Of a stretch of DNA of 64,000 nt, positions 58,241-64,000 are shown one piece after another. Positions within the stretch are counted from its first letter, which is position 1. Every line of letters starts with the position of its first letter. This DNA comes from DATCZB01 sp035513215 (lineage in GTDB: Bacteria; Pseudomonadota; Gammaproteobacteria; Steroidobacterales; Rariloculaceae). The DNA is taken from assembly GCA_035513215.1 (NCBI GenBank), contig DATKCK010000005.1, positions 57,011-121,010 of the forward strand, written 5' to 3'. The notes under the pieces were generated by a model, which did no database searches, was not told the origin of the DNA, and was given only the letters and a program-made list of their open reading frames with translations. The position numbers and the translations under genes were made by a program.

Positions 58241-58648
58241 ATGGAGCGGGACGCCATTTCGAAGCTTTTGACGCGGCACGGGTTGCAGGTCACGTCACAG
58301 CGTCTCGACATCGCCGAGTACGTGCTCGGCCGGCCTCAGCACGTCTCCGCCGAGCAGATCCTGGCAGCAATGCGCGAGCGCGGCTCGCGCGTGTCAAAGG
58401 CGACGGTCTACAACACGATGAATCTGTTCAGCGCGCAGGGGCTCGTACGCACCGTCGAAGTCGATCCCGAGCGGCTTTATTACGATTCGACGACGGAGCC
58501 GCATCATCATTTCTACAACGTCGATACGGGCGAGCTGACCGACATCCCTTCCGATCGCGTGCATCTGGCGCTCGATACGGACCTGCCCGAGGGCACCGAG
58601 CAGGACGGCGTCGAAATCGTCGTTCGCGTTCGTTCGGCCGTGCACTAG
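58241..58648 (+). CDS. Fur-family transcriptional regulator, Irr-like and without cysteines
   Basis: The 135-residue protein has the Fur winged helix (LLTRHGLQVTSQRLDIAEYVL, SAEQILAAMRERGSRVSKATVYNTMNLF) and dimerisation domain. It contains no Cys at all, so the structural CxxC zinc site of Fur and PerR is absent. The segment EPHHHFYNVDTGELTDIP has three adjacent His (88-90) where Fur has HHDH, and resembles Irr, the haem- and iron-responsive regulator of alphaproteobacteria. It probably senses iron, haem or peroxide; which, I cannot say. It is divergent from the pilus operon. Confidence 0.85.
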   Translation: MERDAISKLLTRHGLQVTSQRLDIAEYVLGRPQHVSAEQILAAMRERGSRVSKATVYNTMNLFSAQGLVRTVEVDPERLYYDSTTEPHHHFYNVDTGELTDIPSDRVHLALDTDLPEGTEQDGVEIVVRVRSAVH

Positions 58649-58673
58649 CGCGCGCGGCGCGCAAGGCCTCTCT

Positions 58674-59267
58674 TTACCAGCGCTCGTCGAGCGGCTTCGC
58701 GGGATCGGCCGTGATGTTCAGGATGGCGCAATGATGATACGAGAAATCGCCCTCCCGAACGCCGGGATGCTCGGCCATGAACTGGATGACCTGAAGGAAG
58801 CAGCCTTCGCAGTCGATGTTCGGTATCTCGATCTCGGTTTCCCGCATGCCCGTATAGCGCTCGTTGTGCTGCCATAGGCCGTCGACGAGGATCGGCGGCT
58901 CCGGATTCTCCTCGATGACGGCAGACTCGGAGCGCGGACCGCGCTCGGTTTCCCTGATCATCGCCACGGGGTCGTCCGGGAGCCAGTTCGGCCGGCGGGC
59001 GAGGGCGATGCGGAAGTGGCCCGGATGGTAGATCGTCTCGTCGACGACGAGCCTGAGCGGCCCGCCGCCTCGCACCTCGGTTACGGCGCCCGTTCGGGTG
59101 CCGGGATCGGCGATCGTGCCGCCGCAGGGGGCGAGCTTCTGCGGATCGCCACGCTCGTCTTCCTCGATCCAGGAAGCAGGCTCGAGCAGCTTGAAATGCG
59201 CCTGCGCCGCCGTTGAGGCCAGCGCCAGGACAGCAGCTAAAGTCAGTCTCTTCGATACCGGGCTCAT
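58674..59267 (-). CDS. exported LPMO-like copper protein (SCE4755-type)
   Basis: The 197-residue protein has a signal peptide ending TAAQA and a mature N-terminal His (H24, then FKLLEPASW), as required for the copper histidine brace of lytic polysaccharide monooxygenases. Candidate partner His residues lie in YHPGHFRIAL and SYHHCAIL (H178, H179). Two Cys (NIDCEGCFLQ) and CGG may form disulfides. It corresponds to proteins named SCE4755-family polysaccharide monooxygenase-like. AAGGAG supports the ATG at 59267. Oxidative activity is not proven for the group. Confidence 0.75.
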   Translation of the reverse strand: MSPVSKRLTLAAVLALASTAAQAHFKLLEPASWIEEDERGDPQKLAPCGGTIADPGTRTGAVTEVRGGGPLRLVVDETIYHPGHFRIALARRPNWLPDDPVAMIRETERGPRSESAVIEENPEPPILVDGLWQHNERYTGMRETEIEIPNIDCEGCFLQVIQFMAEHPGVREGDFSYHHCAILNITADPAKPLDERW

Positions 59268-59389
59268 GATCCGCGACTCCTTCGGGGACATCGATCGAGT
59301 CCCGTTATGGTAACGATTCTGTGGCCTTTTCGGCGAAATTGTGGCGCTATAGTAACCGGGCTTTCGATGGGTCGGGGCAGAAGACAACC

Positions 59390-61003
59390 ATGCGCACGAC
59401 AGTTTCGCTCGTTGGAGTCGCGATCGCGATGCTCGCGCTGGTCGCCTGTGGTGGTGGCGGCGGCGGTGGCGGCGGCGCGCCCCCCGGCGGCGGTGGCGGC
59501 AGCAGCACGGCCTGGGTGCCCGGCGTGTTTCCGCCGGCCGCCAACTTCAAGGATCTCTGCGAGAACCCGCGCTCGGGCACGAATCCCTCGTCGGGCGCGC
59601 CCTGGCCTGACATTCAGGGTGACACCGTCGACGAGAACAACTGGCTTCGATCCTGGAGCAACGACACCTATCTTTGGTACGACGAGATCGCCGACGTCGA
59701 TCCGGCGAGCTACAACGATCCCGTCGACTATTTTCTCGATGAGCTCAAGACGTTTGAGCTCACACTTTCCGGCACGGAGAAAGATCAGTTCCACTTCGTT
59801 TACGATACCGACGAGTGGATCGCGCTGTCACAGTCCGGCGTCTCGCTGGGGTACGGGTTCAACTGGGCGATCGTTTCCGCTGCGCCGCCGCGCGAAATCG
59901 TCGTCATCTATTCGGATGCCGGGACGCCGGCGGCCAACGCGGGATTCGGTCGCGGTGACAGGATCCTGTCGATCGATGGCGTCGATGTCGTCAACGACAA
60001 TACGCAGGCGGGCGTCAATACGATCAATGGCGCCCTCTTCCCGGAAACGGTCGGCGAGTCGCACGAGTTCGAGATCGAGGATCTCGGAACGAGGAGCGTC
60101 ACGGCGCACCAGCTAACGGCCGGCCAGGTCACTTCCGTCCCGGTGCAGCACGTGCAGACTGTGGCCTCGCCCGGCGGCGCGACGGTCGGCTATCTTCTTT
60201 TCAACGATCACATCGCGACGGCCGAGCAGGCTCTGATCGACGCCGTCGAGACGCTCGCGAATGTGCCTGGCGGTATCGACGATCTCGTCCTCGACATTCG
60301 CTACAACGGCGGCGGCTTCCTCGTGATCGCGAGTCAGCTCGCCTACATGATCGCAGGGGAGACGGCAACGACGGGGCGCGTCTTCGAGGAGACCGAGTTC
60401 AACGACAAGCATCCGACGATCAATCCTGTCACCGGCGCCGCGATCATGCCGTTGCCTTTCGTCGGCGAGACCGTCGGGCTGTCGGCTCCGGCGACCAATC
60501 CGCCGACGCTGCTGCCGACGCTCGATCTCGACCGCGTTTTCGTGCTGACGGGCGGGTCGACGTGCTCCGCCAGCGAGTCGGTGATCAACGGCCTGCGCGG
60601 CGTCGGCATCGAGGTCATACAGATCGGCACGACGACCTGCGGCAAGCCCTACGGCTTCTATCCCACGGACAACTGCGGCACGACGTATTTCACGATTCAG
60701 ATGCGCGGCGCGAACGATGCCGGCTTCGGCGATTACGTCGATGGATTCACGCCGAGCGGATCGACGTCGGGCACGCCGGTCCAGCCGCCGGGCTGCGTCG
60801 TACCCGACGATTTCGAGCACGGTTTCGGCGATCCGGACGAGGCCCGCCTCGCGACGGCCTTGTATTATCGCGACAACTCGGCCTGTCCCACGTCGCCACT
60901 GTCACCCAAGGTCAGCGGGCTCAGCAAGACCGAGGCGAGCGTCACGGCGGAGCCATTGATCGTCAAGCCCGAGGGGCTGACCAACCGCATTCTCGGATAC
61001 TGA
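59390..61003 (+). CDS. S41-family peptidase lipoprotein with PDZ domain
   Basis: The 537-residue protein has a lipoprotein signal peptide with lipobox LVAC (about residue 20), followed by a tether of nine Gly and a further Gly/Ser run. It then has an S41 N-terminal helical domain (LRSWSNDTYLWYDEI), a PDZ domain (FGRGDRILSIDGVDV) and the tail-specific protease core. The catalytic Ser is in STCSASES (S393) and the Lys in TTCGKPYG (K419), 26 apart as in C-terminal processing peptidases. The extra Cys residues (STCS, TTCG, DNCG) suggest disulfides. It acts in the periplasm on the outer or inner membrane; substrates unknown. Confidence 0.88.
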   Translation: MRTTVSLVGVAIAMLALVACGGGGGGGGGAPPGGGGGSSTAWVPGVFPPAANFKDLCENPRSGTNPSSGAPWPDIQGDTVDENNWLRSWSNDTYLWYDEIADVDPASYNDPVDYFLDELKTFELTLSGTEKDQFHFVYDTDEWIALSQSGVSLGYGFNWAIVSAAPPREIVVIYSDAGTPAANAGFGRGDRILSIDGVDVVNDNTQAGVNTINGALFPETVGESHEFEIEDLGTRSVTAHQLTAGQVTSVPVQHVQTVASPGGATVGYLLFNDHIATAEQALIDAVETLANVPGGIDDLVLDIRYNGGGFLVIASQLAYMIAGETATTGRVFEETEFNDKHPTINPVTGAAIMPLPFVGETVGLSAPATNPPTLLPTLDLDRVFVLTGGSTCSASESVINGLRGVGIEVIQIGTTTCGKPYGFYPTDNCGTTYFTIQMRGANDAGFGDYVDGFTPSGSTSGTPVQPPGCVVPDDFEHGFGDPDEARLATALYYRDNSACPTSPLSPKVSGLSKTEASVTAEPLIVKPEGLTNRILGY

Positions 61004-61004
61004 G

Positions 61005-61376
61005 ATGTCCCGCCCGTCGAGAGCCTTGGTCCCGTTGCTTGGGCTTGGAGTTGCGGCCTGCAACGGTCCGCCGACGCCGGCCGATACGCCGGCGCTGATC
61101 GCAAGGCCGACGCCCGAGAGCCACGCCGAGATATTGCGCGTGCTCGAGCAGGCGCTCGGCCCGCGCGAGATCCGGATCGCGCCCGACGTGCTGACCGAGG
61201 TCAGCATCCTGGCGCTGGAGCAGGGCGATCCGGGCAGTCCGGCGCGCGGCCGCGTGCTCGAGATGCCCGAACGATTCGAGCTCGTTCTGAGCAGCGGCCG
61301 CTGCTATCTGATTCGAAGCACGACGCAGGATCGCTTCGCGCTCGAGCAAACCGAATGCGTCCCCGCCGAACGTTGA
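61005..61376 (+). CDS. small putative lipoprotein
   Basis: The 123-residue protein has a lipobox-like LGVAAC near residue 19 and a compact domain with two further Cys (GRCYLIRSTT, TECVPAER). The middle (HAEILRVLEQALGPREIRIAPDVLTE) is helical. It begins one base after the S41 peptidase stop, so the two are probably co-translated and the product may be a partner or inhibitor of the peptidase; that is inference. I know no family for it. Confidence 0.65.
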   Translation: MSRPSRALVPLLGLGVAACNGPPTPADTPALIARPTPESHAEILRVLEQALGPREIRIAPDVLTEVSILALEQGDPGSPARGRVLEMPERFELVLSSGRCYLIRSTTQDRFALEQTECVPAER

Positions 61377-61417
61377 TCCTCGCAATTCGATCCGCGACCT
61401 GTGGGGCGGGATCCGCC

Positions 61418-62575
61418 TCAGAGGGCCGCTGACGCGGCGATGTCGGATAGGCGCTGAAAGCGCTCGATGTTCGGCGCGGGCTGCATGACGCCGGCCGACA
61501 GGCAGACGAAGCTCAAATCGAGCTCAGGGTCGACCCAGAACAGCGTGCTGCCCGAGCCGTAGTGGCCGAAAGTGCCGGGCGTCGTCAGCGTGCCGAAGAG
61601 GTTTGGGCAGACCTTATCGCCGCGAAGCCCGAAGCCGAGCCCGATGTAGGCCGGATACGGTTCCCAGCCGTGGTTGATGGCGATCGACTTGTAGAGCTCG
61701 TTCGGCTTGTCGGCCGTCCAGTTTCTGGTTGCGAGCCTGAGCATGGCGCGCGATACGATGCGATGGCCGTCGAGCGCGCCGCCCAGGCGAAGCATCTCGG
61801 CGAAACGCAGCAGATCCGGGACCGTCGAGACGCCGCCCACCCATGGCATCTCGGCGTGCTCTTCCTTGAATGCACCCTGGGGCCCGAGATTCGAGCGGCC
61901 GAGATGATCCTGCGGCGGCTTGCCGCGAAAATCCGGAAAGATGTGCCGCGCGGCGAGATCCTTGCGCAGCCCGATTGCCGTGCCGTTCATGCCAAGCGGC
62001 GTCAGCACCTCGTCCTCGAGGAGCTCGCGATAACTTCGGCCGTCGGGATCGCATCGGCGCACGGCCTCGCCCATCAGCGCATGGTGCACGAGCGGGGAAT
62101 AATGGACGCGCTCGCCGGGCGGCTCGAGCGAGCGGATGTTTGCGCAGATCGCTTCGATGATCTCGTCGAGGCGATCGATACACATGCCGGGCTTCGGAAT
62201 CCAGACGGGCGGCAGACCGGAGGAGTGCGTCAGCAGGTGAAAGAAGGTCACTGTCTCGCGCATGCCGCCTTTGAACTCGGGGATGATCTCGCTGACGCGT
62301 GTCGTCAGCGCGAACTGACCGAGCTCGATGGCACGGAAGACGAGGGCGTTGGTAAAGGCCTTGGTCAGCGAGAACAGCGAGAAGACCGAGTCCTGCTTCA
62401 ATGGGATCGTCTTCGCCTCGTCGCCGTGACCGATCGCTTCGGCGAGCCCGATCTCGCCGTGGCGCGCCACGGCGATGACGGCGCCGAAATAGCGATCGTC
62501 GGCAATGTCGGATTCGATCGTCGCCTTCAGATGGAGCAGTCGCTCTCGATCGAGGCCGGGCATGGCTTGAGTCAC
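61418..62575 (-). CDS. serine hydrolase of the class C beta-lactamase fold
   Basis: This 385-residue protein has no signal peptide, so it is probably cytosolic and not a penicillin-resistance enzyme. The nucleophile motif is FSLTKAF (S69-x-x-K72). The second motif reads HYSPLVHHAL, with Pro where beta-lactamases have Asn (YSN), and the third includes HYGSGSTLFW near the C-terminus. Esterases of the EstB type have such changes. It is convergent with the small lipoprotein gene and divergent from the MFS gene. Substrate is unknown. Confidence 0.85.
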   Translation of the reverse strand: MTQAMPGLDRERLLHLKATIESDIADDRYFGAVIAVARHGEIGLAEAIGHGDEAKTIPLKQDSVFSLFSLTKAFTNALVFRAIELGQFALTTRVSEIIPEFKGGMRETVTFFHLLTHSSGLPPVWIPKPGMCIDRLDEIIEAICANIRSLEPPGERVHYSPLVHHALMGEAVRRCDPDGRSYRELLEDEVLTPLGMNGTAIGLRKDLAARHIFPDFRGKPPQDHLGRSNLGPQGAFKEEHAEMPWVGGVSTVPDLLRFAEMLRLGGALDGHRIVSRAMLRLATRNWTADKPNELYKSIAINHGWEPYPAYIGLGFGLRGDKVCPNLFGTLTTPGTFGHYGSGSTLFWVDPELDLSFVCLSAGVMQPAPNIERFQRLSDIAASAAL

Positions 62576-62679
62576 GGGCAGCTCTTCAGCTTTGTGGTTC
62601 GCGCGCCGGGTCGCTTCCGGCGACGCAATGGTACTATGCGCGGGCCTTCGGGCCAGAACAACAAGCGATCGGGGGGACC

Positions 62680-63939
62680 ATGAGCACGGACAGTTCGTCG
62701 CGCGACGCGGCGGTCAGGCCGCGGTTGCTGAGCTATGAGAACGGCATCCTGCTGTTGCTCGGCTTCACGTTCGGTCTCGTTTTCTTCGATCGCAACGCCG
62801 TCGGCGTGCTCGGCACCTACATCATCGAAGACCTCGGTCTGACCAACGAGCAGTACGGTCTGCTCGGCTCCGGTCTCGCGCTGGCATGGGCGCTCTCGGC
62901 GTACCTCGTTGCGGCCTGGTCCGATGTGCTTCGTGCGCGTAAGCCGTTCGTCCTGGTCTCGATTCTCGTCTTCTCGGTCTGCTCGGCTATCTCGGGGCTT
63001 GCGACATCGTTCGCCTTCCTGCTCGCCGCCCGCATCCTGATGGGCATCGCGGAAGGACCGTTCCTGCCCGTCTGTCTCTCGATCATGAACGTCGAGTCGA
63101 GCCCGCATCGCCGCGGCCTCAATGCCGGCATCATGCAGAACGTGTTCGCGGCCTTGATCGGCACATCGCTCGCGGGGGTCATCCTGACCTGGCTCGCCCA
63201 GATGTTCGACTGGCGCGTCACGTTCCTCCTGACCGGCATTCCGGGGCTGATCTGTGCGCTTCTGGTCTTTCTCTACCTGAAGGAGCCGGCCCGCGCCCCG
63301 GAAGCGGAAGCCGGCCAGCAAGCGCACCGGATCGGCCGGGGCGCGCTGGCCATGCTGAAGGAGCACAACATTCGCGTGTGCTGTGTCATCTCAATTTTCA
63401 TGGTGTCATGGTTTCTCGTGGTGCTGATCTTTCTTCAGCCAACGCTCGTGGCCTTTCGCGGCTTCACCGAAGGGCAGTACGCCTTCGCCTTCTTCGTCAT
63501 GGGTCTCAACGCCGCCATCTTCGGCTTCCTCGTGCCGGCGATCTCGGACTACGTCGGCCGCAAGCCCGCGATGATCGTGTTCTGCTTCATGGGCATGGTG
63601 GGGCCGATCGCGGCGCTCTATTTCGGCGGTCCGCTATGGGGGCTCGCGGCGTTGCTCTTCGTAGGCTGGAGCGGTACCGGCGCGTTCCCGCTATTCATGG
63701 GCGTCGTGCCGGGTGAGACGGTACCCCGCGCATTGGCCGCCTCGTCGATGGGGCTCGTCGTCATGGTCGGCGAGCTCGTCGGCGGCGTCGCCATGCCGTG
63801 GATCGCCGGCCGCGTCGCCGACGAGACGAGCCTGGCCGCGCCAATGACGATCGCGGCGGCCTGCGCCTTCTGCGGCGGCGTCGCGGCGCTGTTCCTGAAG
63901 GAGACGGCGCCGCGCAAGATCGGAACGACGTCGGCTTAG
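62680..63939 (+). CDS. major facilitator superfamily transporter
   Basis: The 419-residue protein has 12 predicted transmembrane helices. The N-terminal half carries FGLVFFDRNAVGVLGTYI and YLVAAWSDVLRARKPFVLVS (the MFS loop 2-3 motif region), ARILMGIAEGPFLPVCLSIMN and PHRRGLNAGIMQNVFAALIG, and the second half VPAISDYVGRKPAMIVFCF with the second conserved loop motif. These features resemble the anion:cation symporter (ACS) and aromatic-acid/sugar-phosphate groups. GGGGGG lies before the ATG. It is divergent from the serine hydrolase (104 bases) and may transport that enzyme's substrate or product. Confidence 0.87.
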   Translation: MSTDSSSRDAAVRPRLLSYENGILLLLGFTFGLVFFDRNAVGVLGTYIIEDLGLTNEQYGLLGSGLALAWALSAYLVAAWSDVLRARKPFVLVSILVFSVCSAISGLATSFAFLLAARILMGIAEGPFLPVCLSIMNVESSPHRRGLNAGIMQNVFAALIGTSLAGVILTWLAQMFDWRVTFLLTGIPGLICALLVFLYLKEPARAPEAEAGQQAHRIGRGALAMLKEHNIRVCCVISIFMVSWFLVVLIFLQPTLVAFRGFTEGQYAFAFFVMGLNAAIFGFLVPAISDYVGRKPAMIVFCFMGMVGPIAALYFGGPLWGLAALLFVGWSGTGAFPLFMGVVPGETVPRALAASSMGLVVMVGELVGGVAMPWIAGRVADETSLAAPMTIAAACAFCGGVAALFLKETAPRKIGTTSA

Positions 63940-63947
63940 CGTCGGCG

Positions 63948-63999
63948 TAGGGTCAGACCCCTTCAGGTTAGCTTGCGAACCTGAAGGGGTCTGACCCTA
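63948..63999. repeat. perfect 22-bp inverted repeat (REP-like or terminator hairpin)
   Basis: TAGGGTCAGACCCCTTCAGG with TT (63948-63969) is the exact complement of 63978-63999, with an 8-base loop (AGCTTGCG). There is no T tract, so an intrinsic terminator is not evident. The GGTCTGACCC core is like palindromic repeats that are dispersed in many proteobacterial genomes, often beside REP-associated tyrosine transposases. The window ends one base later. Confidence 0.85.
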
Positions 64000-64000
64000 A

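Noticed and set aside
61418..62575. A beta-lactamase resistance gene
   Set aside because: No signal peptide is present and the second active-site motif is YSP rather than YSN, more consistent with an esterase-like serine hydrolase.
1..64000. CRISPR array, tRNA or rRNA genes, prophage or insertion sequence
   Set aside because: I saw no regularly spaced direct repeats, no cloverleaf-like sequence with conserved T-arm, and no transposase, integrase or phage structural motifs. Short tRNA-like folds could be missed by eye.

Overview
The window is GC-rich, densely coded bacterial chromosome, most likely from a gammaproteobacterium. The best evidence is the conserved order ispB | rplU-rpmA-obgE | rpsT | murJ-ribF-ileS-lspA followed by a type IV minor-pilin operon (two GspH/FimT-type pilins, pilV, pilW, pilX, pilY1, pilE). 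I cannot assign an order or genus from sequence alone. I saw no tRNA, rRNA, CRISPR array, prophage or intact insertion sequence.

Layout. 200-3036: a small acidic protein, then a three-gene operon ending in rimK (deacylase, retropepsin-like protease, glutamate ligase). 3106-5680: an MscS channel, the 3' remnant of a dicarboxylate symporter, and two small secreted proteins. 5780-9967: a tightly packed operon in which a flavinylation-type FMN-binding protein and a NosR-like iron-sulfur membrane protein precede a VTC-type polyphosphate polymerase, a DUF4956 membrane protein and an amidohydrolase. 10000-15683: periplasmic redox genes (thiol peroxidase-like, PQQ sugar dehydrogenase, Rieske protein, PQQ alcohol dehydrogenase with a lanthanide-type Asp pair). 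15694-18628: xylA, xylB and a 23-codon stump of mannonate dehydratase. 18932-24576: LpxR-like lipid A deacylase, flavin-reductase-like protein, a secreted protein paired with a second PQQ sugar dehydrogenase, then a cluster of decayed genes. 24573-31110: alpha-glucuronidase, SGNH esterase, NTF2-like protein, sodium/sugar symporter and secreted esterase. 31136-40884: rhomboid protease, universal stress protein, MATE exporter, AI-2E transporter, rarA, gamma-glutamyltransferase, tandem small membrane proteins, sulfotransferase, DUF1244. 40903-58117: ispB, ribosomal and cell-envelope housekeeping genes and the pilus operon. 58241-64000: a cysteine-free Fur/Irr-like regulator, an LPMO-like protein, an S41 peptidase lipoprotein, a serine hydrolase, an MFS transporter and a 22-bp perfect inverted repeat at the right edge.

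Biology. The xylose and glucuronoxylan genes (xylAB, GH67, esterases, SSS symporter) suggest use of plant or algal xylan fragments, but no endoxylanase is present here and the glucuronate branch gene manD survives only as a stump. Several PQQ enzymes and a Rieske protein point to periplasmic oxidation of sugars and alcohols.

The most notable points are: (i) five genes decayed by large deletions, two of them reduced to about 22 codons of their 5' end; (ii) a type 2 isoleucyl-tRNA synthetase with the swapped GIHH signature inside the conserved ribF-ileS-lspA operon; (iii) the flavin/Fe-S and polyphosphate polymerase operon; (iv) an obgE whose only in-frame start is CTG; (v) several genes with a -10 box 6-8 nt before the ATG, suggesting leaderless mRNAs.
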